64,000 bases of DNA from Pseudomonas putida. GTDB taxonomy: Bacteria; Pseudomonadota; Gammaproteobacteria; Pseudomonadales; Pseudomonadaceae. Where the stretch lies: positions 62,001 to 126,000 of the forward strand of contig NZ_BSKJ01000002.1 of the NCBI RefSeq assembly GCF_030159595.1, read 5' to 3'. The translations under genes were made by a program, and so were the position numbers. The notes under the pieces are model-generated. The model saw only the letters and a list, made by a program, of their open reading frames with translations, made no database searches and was not told the origin of the DNA. This document shows, one piece after another, positions 57,460 to 64,000 of this stretch (position 1 is its first letter; each line of letters starts with the position of its first letter).

Positions 57460-58146
57460 ATGCTATCGAGCAATACCCTGGGGCACCCGGCCATCCACGC
57501 CCGGCGCAAGCGACGCCTGACCCGCAAAGCCCTCGGTGCCGCCCTTGGCCTGTGCATGGTCGTGGCGGCGTTGACCACTTGGCTGGCGACGAGGACGCAC
57601 ATCGTGGACCTTGGCAACGAGCAACAACTGAGTGACAGCGGCCTGCTGCAGGACTGGGCAGAAGGCGCAGTGATCGTGATGATCCGCCACGCCGAACGCT
57701 GTGACAGCGCCCCCGGCCCCTGCCTGGACGACCCCACCGGCATCACCGTGGCCGGCAGCCAGGCCGCCAGCCGCGTTGGCCAAGGGCTGCACCAGCTGGG
57801 CCTGGACAATGCCGACCTGCTCAGCAGCCCGAAACTGCGTACACGGCAAACCGCGCACTTCATCCTCGGCCAGGCGGTGGCCAGTGAAGACTGGCTGGAA
57901 GGTTGCGACAAGCAGTTCGCCAGTGAAGCATTGGCCCATAAACGGCCCGGGCATAACCTGGTACTGGTGACCCACAACGGCTGCATCGATCATTTCGCCC
58001 GCCAGCAGAACGTTGTCGGTGGCGAGCGCGAGAGTGGTTATGCCAGCGCCCTGTTCGTCTCGGTGGATGGCAACGGCAAGGCGCGTATCCTCGGGCGCCT
58101 GAACGAACCGGACTGGCAACGCGTATTGGCCAGCGCAGGGCGATAA
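57460..58146 (+). CDS. Membrane-anchored histidine phosphatase
   Basis: 228 residues. Basic N-terminus then one transmembrane helix (LGAALGLCMVVAALTTWLA, about 26-44) and a periplasmic phosphoglycerate-mutase-like domain. VIVMIRHAERCD has the catalytic RHxxR-type His, and VLVTHNGCIDHF the second His. The related Ais/PmrG group dephosphorylates lipopolysaccharide heptose, so an envelope role is possible. The ATG at 57460 follows GGAG; the ATG at 57448 is an alternative. Confidence 0.78.
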   Translation: MLSSNTLGHPAIHARRKRRLTRKALGAALGLCMVVAALTTWLATRTHIVDLGNEQQLSDSGLLQDWAEGAVIVMIRHAERCDSAPGPCLDDPTGITVAGSQAASRVGQGLHQLGLDNADLLSSPKLRTRQTAHFILGQAVASEDWLEGCDKQFASEALAHKRPGHNLVLVTHNGCIDHFARQQNVVGGERESGYASALFVSVDGNGKARILGRLNEPDWQRVLASAGR

Positions 58147-58184
58147 CTGGCAAGATCAGCACTGGCCCCGATTGCGAACACCCC

Positions 58185-59099
58185 ATGCCGTTGCCGCTGA
58201 TCTACCACGAAGACTACAGCCCGGAGTTCCCCCCCGAACACCGCTTCCCGATGGACAAGTTCCGCCTGCTGCACGACCACCTGATCGACAGCGGGCTGAC
58301 CACTGACCACGCCCTGCTGCGCCCGGACATCTGCCCCAACGACATCCTCGCCCTGGCCCATGACCGTGGCTACATCGAGCGCTACATGCACGGCGAACTG
58401 TCCCGCGAGGACCAGCGTCGCCTCGGCCTGCCCTGGAGCGAAGCCCTGGCCCGGCGCACGGTGCGGGCAGTGGGTGGCTCGCTGCTGACCGCCGAAATGG
58501 CGCTGCAACATGGCATCGCGTGCCACCTCGCCGGAGGCACCCACCACGCCCATTACGACCACCCTGCCGGCTTCTGCATTTTCAACGACCTGGCCGTGAT
58601 CAGCCGCTACCTGCTGGAGGCTGGCCGGGTACACCAGGTGCTGATCTTCGACTGCGATGTGCACCAGGGTGACGGCACCGCGCGCATCCTGCACGACACG
58701 CCAGAAGCCATTACCGTGTCGCTGCACTGTGAGCAGAACTTCCCGGCCCGCAAGGCACAGAGCGACTGGGACATTCCCCTGCCGCGCGGCATGGGTGACG
58801 CGGCCTACCTGAAGGTGGTGGACGACGCCCTCAATTACCTGCTGCCCCTCTACCAACCCGACCTTGTGTTGTATGACGCCGGCGTCGATGTGCACAAAGA
58901 CGACGCCCTGGGCTACTTGCAACTGACCGACGCCGGCGTTGCCGCCCGTGACGAAGCGGTGCTGCGCCACTGCCTGGGCCGCGATATCCCGGTGGTGGGC
59001 GTGATCGGCGGCGGCTACAGCAAGGACCGCGAAGCCTTGGCCAGACGCCATGGCATCCTTCACCACAGCGCGGCACGCGTCATCGGTTGTTCACAATGA
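58185..59099 (+). CDS. Histone deacetylase-like protein
   Basis: 304 residues of the arginase/deacetylase fold: GGTHHAHYDHPAGFCIFND (tandem His and active-site loop), LIFDCDVHQGDGTA (zinc ligands Asp and His), LYDAGVDVHKDD (third Asp ligand), and IGGGYSKD. Bacterial homologues deacetylate acetoin pathway proteins, polyamines or other small amides. Substrate unknown. It follows the phosphatase gene by 38 bp. Confidence 0.92.
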   Translation: MPLPLIYHEDYSPEFPPEHRFPMDKFRLLHDHLIDSGLTTDHALLRPDICPNDILALAHDRGYIERYMHGELSREDQRRLGLPWSEALARRTVRAVGGSLLTAEMALQHGIACHLAGGTHHAHYDHPAGFCIFNDLAVISRYLLEAGRVHQVLIFDCDVHQGDGTARILHDTPEAITVSLHCEQNFPARKAQSDWDIPLPRGMGDAAYLKVVDDALNYLLPLYQPDLVLYDAGVDVHKDDALGYLQLTDAGVAARDEAVLRHCLGRDIPVVGVIGGGYSKDREALARRHGILHHSAARVIGCSQ

Positions 59100-59247
59100 C
59101 TGTGGAACCGCTTGTGGATAACCTGCGGGAAACGCGCTGTAGCCCTTTGTAGGCAAGGCTTGTAGCGCTCTGATTATTTTTTGACCAGTGCTTCCATGGG
59201 CAGCGCTGCGCTAGAATGCGCCTCTTTTCCACAGCCTGCTGCCCACC

Positions 59248-60489
59248 ATGCCCGATCTGAACCCCGCCTCCCCTCCCCTCGCCGTCGTCATCGGTGGCGG
59301 CCCCGCCGGCCTGATGGCTGCCGAAGCGCTGGCCCAGGCGGGCCTGGCGGTCGAGGTGTTCGATGCCATGCCTTCGGTGGGGCGCAAGTTCCTGCTGGCG
59401 GGTGTTGGCGGCATGAACATCACCCACTCCGAGCCCTACCCGGCGTTCGTAGCACGCTATGCCGAGCGCCAGGGCGAAGTCGATGCGCTGCTGCGCGACT
59501 TCGACGCCGACGCCCTGCGCCAGTGGATACACGGCCTGGGCATCGAAACCTTCGTCGGCACCTCGGGGCGGGTGTTCCCCACCGACATGAAAGCCGCGCC
59601 ACTGCTGCGCGCCTGGCTCAAGCGGCTGCGCGACGCCAGGGTAGTTATCCACACCCGCCACCGCTGGTTGGGTTGGAATGCCGACGGTGCCTTGCGGATT
59701 GCTTATCCACAGGGCGAGCGTGTGGTGAAGGCTGCAGTCGTGGTGCTCGCACTGGGCGGTGGCAGTTGGGCGCGATTGGGCTCCGACGGCAGCTGGCAAC
59801 CACTGCTGGCCGAACGGGCTGTGGATATCTCGCCTTTGCAGCCGAGCAACTGCGGTTTTGAGGTAGAGCGCTGGAGCGCGCTGCTCAAGGACAAGTTTGC
59901 TGGCGCTCCGCTGAAGAACATTGCCCTCAGCGTCCCGGGCAGGTCACCGCGCAAGGGCGAGTTCATCCTCACTGCGCAAGGGGTGGAAGGCAGTCTGGTA
60001 TATGCCTGGTCAGCACCGGTGCGCGAGGCAATCAACCGGGAAGGCCGTGGGGTGCTGTTGCTCGACTTGCTACCCGACAAGCCTGTGGAAAACGTTGCCC
60101 AGGCGCTGGCCAAGCCACGCGGTTCGCGTTCCATGGCCAAGCATCTGCACAGCCAGCTAGGGATTGATGGAGTCAAGGCGGCGCTGCTGCGCGAGTTGAC
60201 CGATCAGGCGACCTTTGCCGACCCTGAGGCACTGGCCCGGGCGATCAAGGCATTGCCGATCACGTTGGTGCGCACGCGGCCGCTGGATGAAGCGATCAGC
60301 AGTGCTGGCGGGGTGCGTTTCGAGGGGCTGGATGAAGGGTTGATGGTCAAGGGCATGCCGGGGGTGTTCTGTGCCGGCGAGATGCTCGACTGGGAGGCGC
60401 CGACCGGGGGGTATCTGCTGACGGCGTGCTTTGCCAGTGGGTTGCGCGCCGGGCGGGCGGCGGCGGATTGGGTTTTGCGGGTTTCCTGA
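59248..60489 (+). CDS. BaiN/TIGR03862-type flavoprotein
   Basis: 413 residues. N-terminal FAD-binding GGGPAGLMAAEALAQAGLAV, GVGGMNITHSEP, and the C-terminal VFCAGEMLDWEAPTGGYLL and LRAGRAAADW. This is the family of HI0933/BaiN-like NAD(P)/FAD oxidoreductases of mostly unknown function. It is followed by a hairpin and the convergent RNA helicase gene. Confidence 0.88.
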   Translation: MPDLNPASPPLAVVIGGGPAGLMAAEALAQAGLAVEVFDAMPSVGRKFLLAGVGGMNITHSEPYPAFVARYAERQGEVDALLRDFDADALRQWIHGLGIETFVGTSGRVFPTDMKAAPLLRAWLKRLRDARVVIHTRHRWLGWNADGALRIAYPQGERVVKAAVVVLALGGGSWARLGSDGSWQPLLAERAVDISPLQPSNCGFEVERWSALLKDKFAGAPLKNIALSVPGRSPRKGEFILTAQGVEGSLVYAWSAPVREAINREGRGVLLLDLLPDKPVENVAQALAKPRGSRSMAKHLHSQLGIDGVKAALLRELTDQATFADPEALARAIKALPITLVRTRPLDEAISSAGGVRFEGLDEGLMVKGMPGVFCAGEMLDWEAPTGGYLLTACFASGLRAGRAAADWVLRVS

Positions 60490-60498
60490 AAGATTGTC

Positions 60499-60517
60499 GG
60501 GGCTGCTTTGCAGCCCC
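60499..60517. terminator. Hairpin between convergent genes
   Basis: GGGGCTGC (60499-60506), TTT loop, GCAGCCCC (60510-60517). Perfect 8-bp stem between two convergent stops, without a T-run. Confidence 0.55.
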
Positions 60518-60524
60518 AGCCATC

Positions 60525-61856
60525 TCAAGGCTTACGCTTACGCGGCCCACCATTGAAGCTCGGCACCTTGCGCACCGCCTTCACCGCTGGCTCCGCATTT
60601 CCCGCTTCACTGCTGTCCATCCAGCGCCCCAACCCACGCTTGGCACTGTTCTCTTTCGGTTTCTTGGGCTTCTTCGGCTTCTTGATCACCTGGCCACTGG
60701 CGTCGGTCATCGGCACCCGGTGATCCGGGATGAAATCCGGCTCTTCATGGCGCGGCAAGGTCTGGCGGGTCAGCACCTCGATGGCCGCCAGCATCTGCAC
60801 TTCATCCGCGCACACCAGCGAAATCGCCTCGCCTTTGTTGCCCGCCCGCCCGGTACGGCCGATGCGGTGCACATAATCCTCTGCCACGATCGGCAAGTCG
60901 AGGTTGACCACCAGCGGCAGGTCGTCGATGTCCAGGCCCCGGGCCGCCACGTCGGTGGCCACCAGCACCTGAATCTCGCGGGCCTTGAAGCTGTCCAGCG
61001 CACGCTGGCGGGTGGCCTGCGGGCGGTCACCGTGGATACCGTCGGCGTTCACACCTTCGGCCAGCAAACGCTCCACCAGCTGGTCGACGCCGTTGCGGGT
61101 CTTGGCGAACACCAGCACCTGCGTCCAGCGTTGCTTGCGCAGCAGATGGCAGAACAGGTCTTCCTTGCGCTTTTTATCCACAGGCACCAGCCACTGCTTG
61201 ACGCTGGCAGCGGCGGCGTTGCGCGGGCTCACTTCGATGCTGAGCGGGTCATTCAAAGCCAGCCCCGCCAGTACGCGAATCTGGTCAGAGAACGTGGCGG
61301 AGAACAGCAACGTCTGGCGCTTGCGTGGCAGCGCGGCGTACACCGATTGCAACTCTTCAGCAAAGCCCAGGTCGAGCATGCGGTCGGCTTCGTCCAGTAC
61401 CAGCGTTTGTACCTGGTTGAACTTCACCGCGTTCTGCCGGAACAGGTCGAGCAAGCGCCCTGGGGTGGCCACCAGCAGATCGACGCCACGGCGCAGGCGC
61501 ATCATCTGCGGGTTGATGCTGACCCCGCCGTACACCGCGTAAGTGCTCAGCGGCAGGTTTTCGGCGTACTCACGCACGTTGTTGTGCACCTGCTCGGCCA
61601 GCTCGCGGGTAGGCACCAGCACCAGTGCGCGGATCGAATTGCTGGCCACCTTCTCGCCTTCCAGCGCCAGGCGCTGCAGCACGGGCAGGGCAAAACCTGC
61701 GGTCTTGCCGGTGCCAGTCTGGGCGGCGGCCATCAGGTCGCGGCCAGCCAGCACGGCGGGGATGGCCTTGGCCTGCACCGGGGTCGGGGTGGTGTAGTCC
61801 AGCTGCTGCAGGGTGCGCAGCAGCGGTTCGATCAGGCCGAGTTTGGCGAAATTCAT
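60525..61856 (-). CDS. rhlE: DEAD-box RNA helicase RhlE
   Basis: 443 residues. Q-motif region GLIEPLLRTL..TPVQAKAIPAVL, motif I AQTGTGKT, Ia PTRELAEQ, II DEADRMLDLGF, III SAT, V TDVAARGLDID, VI HRIGRTGRAG. The C-terminal extension after about 375 is basic (KKPKKPKKPKENSAKRG), typical of RhlE, and helps RNA binding. It unwinds RNA in ribosome maturation and mRNA decay. The ATG is at 61856. Confidence 0.92.
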   Translation of the reverse strand: MNFAKLGLIEPLLRTLQQLDYTTPTPVQAKAIPAVLAGRDLMAAAQTGTGKTAGFALPVLQRLALEGEKVASNSIRALVLVPTRELAEQVHNNVREYAENLPLSTYAVYGGVSINPQMMRLRRGVDLLVATPGRLLDLFRQNAVKFNQVQTLVLDEADRMLDLGFAEELQSVYAALPRKRQTLLFSATFSDQIRVLAGLALNDPLSIEVSPRNAAAASVKQWLVPVDKKRKEDLFCHLLRKQRWTQVLVFAKTRNGVDQLVERLLAEGVNADGIHGDRPQATRQRALDSFKAREIQVLVATDVAARGLDIDDLPLVVNLDLPIVAEDYVHRIGRTGRAGNKGEAISLVCADEVQMLAAIEVLTRQTLPRHEEPDFIPDHRVPMTDASGQVIKKPKKPKKPKENSAKRGLGRWMDSSEAGNAEPAVKAVRKVPSFNGGPRKRKP

Positions 61857-61911
61857 GGCAATACCGTCAGGGGGTTCAGCGAAGGCGGCAAGTTTACCGC
61901 ATCGCCCCTGC

Positions 61912-62832
61912 CTACTTGCAGATTTCGCCTTTCAACGGCTGTGCAGGCTCGGGGGCCTTGCGCCACTGCGGCAAGCCGATCAGCACCACCGCACCAATGA
62001 TCACCGCCATGGCCACGCACTCCTCGGCGCCAATCTGCTCGCCGGCAAAGACAATACCCAGCAGCACCGCCACGGCTGGGTTGACGTAGGCATAGCTGGT
62101 GGCAGCTGCCGGGCGTACGTTCTTGAGCAGGTACATGTAGGCACTGAACGCCAGGATCGAGCCGAAGAGCACCAGGTAGGCCAAGGCCCCCCAGCCAGCC
62201 GCGGTCGGCATCTGCGTCATACGCTCACCAGACAGTACGCTGCCCAGCAACAGCACTGCGCCCCCCACCAGCATTTCCGCAGCACTGGCCATCGGCCCCT
62301 GGGGTAACGGCAAGGTCTTGCTCCATACCGAGCCGAACGCCCACGATGCTGCCGCGAAAATGATCAGCGCCGCACCCACCGGGCTTGCCTGCAGGTTGGA
62401 GCCCAGGTTCAGCAGGCCGATACCCAACAGCCCCAAGGCAATCCCCGCCCATTCCAGCTTCGAGTTGCGATGACCGAACAGCAGGCCGAACAGCAAGGTG
62501 AACAATGGCACTGTCGCCACCGCCAGCGCCGCCACGCCGGATGCCACGCCAGCGTGCTCGGCCACGGTCACGCCGCCGTTGCCACAACTGAGCAGCAGAA
62601 AGCCGATCGCCCCCGCTGCCCGCCACTGCAGCCAGGTGGGCGCTGGCACACCGCGCCAGCGCAGAAAGCCGTACAGCAAGCCACCAGCAATCAGAAAGCG
62701 CACCCCGGCCATGAGCATCGGTGGCCAGCTCTCCACACCAATGCGAATGAACAGGTAGGTAGACCCCCAGACCAGGTACAAGGCCAGGAAAGCACCAATG
62801 AGCAACAACGGGAAGCGACGGGCGGCAGGCAT
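61912..62832 (-). CDS. EamA-family transporter (YedA-like)
   Basis: 306 residues, 10 transmembrane helices in two EamA repeats (FLALYLVWGSTYLFIRIGVE in the first; PLPQGPMASAAEMLVGGAVL and SYAYVNPAVAVLLGIVFAGE in the second). Drug/metabolite transporter superfamily, an exporter of unknown substrate. Single-gene unit. Confidence 0.9.
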   Translation of the reverse strand: MPAARRFPLLLIGAFLALYLVWGSTYLFIRIGVESWPPMLMAGVRFLIAGGLLYGFLRWRGVPAPTWLQWRAAGAIGFLLLSCGNGGVTVAEHAGVASGVAALAVATVPLFTLLFGLLFGHRNSKLEWAGIALGLLGIGLLNLGSNLQASPVGAALIIFAAASWAFGSVWSKTLPLPQGPMASAAEMLVGGAVLLLGSVLSGERMTQMPTAAGWGALAYLVLFGSILAFSAYMYLLKNVRPAAATSYAYVNPAVAVLLGIVFAGEQIGAEECVAMAVIIGAVVLIGLPQWRKAPEPAQPLKGEICK

Positions 62833-62957
62833 GGGAAAACTCGAAATCCGTTTACGGGTAACTCAGTTTAACGGCCTGCCTGGGTGAAGTGACGTTACAG
62901 AACGGGCGCAAATGAGCGGCACACTTTTGGTGCGTTCGGTTTGGTCGGTGGCGAGCC

Positions 62958-63563
62958 TTAACGGTATTTGGCCAGCGTTTCGCGGACCTTCGCGGCGGGC
63001 ACCTTCTGCAAGCGGCACAGGAAGTCGTGTGAAAGTTGCTGGATACCATGGGCCTGGCGCAGTTCGCCAACCAGGTGTTGCAACAGATTGGCAGCCATCT
63101 CGGCATCGGCCATGGCCCGGTGCGCGGTACCGGTATCCGGCAGGCCGGCCCAGCGGGTCAGGGTGCCCAGCTTGTGGTTCGGCGCCATTGGCAGCAGACG
63201 CCGCGACAACAGCAGGGAACAGGCGAACGACTGGCGGCGGCTACGGCCGATGCGGCTCAATTCGTAGTCCCAGAACTTCTGGTCGAACGCCGCATTGTGT
63301 GCCAGCAACGGGGTGTCGCCGACAAACTCGGCCACTTCGTTCATCACTTTGTCCACCGGTGGCGCGCTGCGCAGCATGGCGGTGGTAATGCCGGTGAGCC
63401 CGGCAACGAAAGCTGGCACGGGCACACCCGCGTTCATCAGGCTCTGGTAGCGCTCGACGATGCGCCCGCCTTCCAGCATCACTACCGCCACTTCCGTGGC
63501 GCGGCAGCCTGCACTGGGGGTGATGCCGGTGGTTTCAAAGTCGATAACAGCGATACGGTCCAT
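62958..63563 (-). CDS. DEDDh 3'-5' exonuclease
   Basis: 201 residues. VIDFETTG (ExoI, D and E), LLAHNAAFDQKFW (ExoII, D), and HRAMADAEMAANLL (ExoIII, H and D). This is the DnaQ/PolC-epsilon-like exonuclease fold without a polymerase partner, like stand-alone exonucleases of DNA repair or RNA turnover. It lies 9 bp downstream of the NYN-domain gene and may be coupled to it. Confidence 0.9.
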   Translation of the reverse strand: MDRIAVIDFETTGITPSAGCRATEVAVVMLEGGRIVERYQSLMNAGVPVPAFVAGLTGITTAMLRSAPPVDKVMNEVAEFVGDTPLLAHNAAFDQKFWDYELSRIGRSRRQSFACSLLLSRRLLPMAPNHKLGTLTRWAGLPDTGTAHRAMADAEMAANLLQHLVGELRQAHGIQQLSHDFLCRLQKVPAAKVRETLAKYR

Positions 63564-63572
63564 GAAAGGGCC

Positions 63573-64000
63573 TCAATGTTTGAGCAACAGCTTACCCTCG
63601 ATGGGCACATAACGGGTGGCCACGCGGATCAGCGACAAGGCGGTGAGCCCGGGTACACCATATACCACGGCCTCGGTACCATGGCGCTGGATCACCCGCT
63701 CCAGCAGCAGGTCGAAATCACCATCGCCAGAGGCCAGCACCACTTGGTCGACCCGGCTGGCCGCGTCGATCACATCCAGGGTAATGCCCACATCCCAGTC
63801 ACCTTTGGCCGAGCCATCGCTGCGCTGGATGAAGGGCTTGAGGCGCACATCGAAACCCAGGTTGCGCAAGATCTGCTGGAACTGCTGTTGCTTGCTGTCG
63901 CCACGGTCGATGGCATACGCCACGGCTTCGACGATCTGGCCTTCACGGCTGACGTCGGCCCACAACGTGGTGTAGTTGAAATGGCAGCCGTGGGCCTGGC
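63573..64000 (-). CDS. NYN-domain protein (LabA/DUF88-like), partial
   Basis: The gene begins beyond the right edge; about 142 C-terminal residues are present. VVLASGDGDFDLLLERVIQR carries the Asp-rich motif of the NYN/PIN-like fold, and GDWDVGITLDVIDAA another acidic residue. The family contains metal-dependent ribonucleases. Residues upstream (ending GCHFNYTTLW) continue the frame past the window end, so the true start is not visible. Confidence 0.82.
   Translation of the reverse strand, partial: QAHGCHFNYTTLWADVSREGQIVEAVAYAIDRGDSKQQQFQQILRNLGFDVRLKPFIQRSDGSAKGDWDVGITLDVIDAASRVDQVVLASGDGDFDLLLERVIQRHGTEAVVYGVPGLTALSLIRVATRYVPIEGKLLLKH

Noticed and set aside
60426..62000. Plus-strand open frame opposite rhlE
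   Set aside because: Antisense artefact; all DEAD-box motifs are on the minus strand.

Overview
The window is a chromosomal segment of a Pseudomonas of the P. putida group. The basis is gene order and family (dnaJ-dnaK-grpE-recN-fur-bamE-ratA-smpB-lldRPD-dld-ssrA), a cysteine-free Fur, high-GC codon use in the core genes, and many copies of the short palindromic REP/REPIN family (arms like CTCTTCGCGGG and CCTGTGGGAGC) typical of P. putida. No species was assigned by search.

Layout. (1) 1-14920, core: heat-shock chaperones with two near-consensus sigma-32 promoters, SOS-controlled recN, fur/bamE, ratA, smpB, the lactate utilisation operon with its LldR regulator and a palindromic operator, a small exported protein, and ssrA (tmRNA). 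smpB and ssrA, the two halves of trans-translation, flank the lactate genes. (2) 14920-35650, accessory island starting right after ssrA: many small or unknown genes, AT-rich stretches, degraded genes (a nuclease-like pseudogene with a C12 tract, a ParB tail, a frameshifted IS5 transposase, IS66 debris) and several defence-type loci. These are a complete type II restriction-modification system with a controller protein and visible C-boxes; an EcsC-family protein; an ADP-ribosylglycohydrolase/small membrane protein/WYL-regulator module; and a four-gene operon encoding an AAA+ ATPase, an unknown helical protein, a MotA/ZorA-like channel protein with a long repeated tail, and a MotB/ZorB-like peptidoglycan-binding partner. 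(3) 35650-43300: TonB receptor with an STN domain, DHA2 exporter and LysR regulator, YhcG-type nuclease, GABA-type permease. (4) 43760-50960: sugar-acid region with glucarate dehydratase, two MFS transporters, a 2-hydroxyacid dehydrogenase, and LysR and FadR-type regulators. (5) 51000-64000, core: an iron/haem/cobalamin-type ABC transporter, then oxidoreductase, phosphatase, thioesterase, acetyltransferase, histone-deacetylase-like, flavoprotein, RNA helicase, EamA transporter, exonuclease and NYN-domain genes.

The best candidate for an undescribed system is the operon at 30142-35375. It pairs ZorA/ZorB-like motor proteins with an AAA+ ATPase and a protein of unknown family instead of the ZorC/ZorD-type effectors of Zorya. 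Its four genes are tightly coupled, and a promoter with a 13-bp-arm palindrome sits upstream. A defence role is inferred from architecture and location. The second candidate is the adjacent ADP-ribosylglycohydrolase module, whose enzyme has serine at two positions normally held by metal-binding aspartates.
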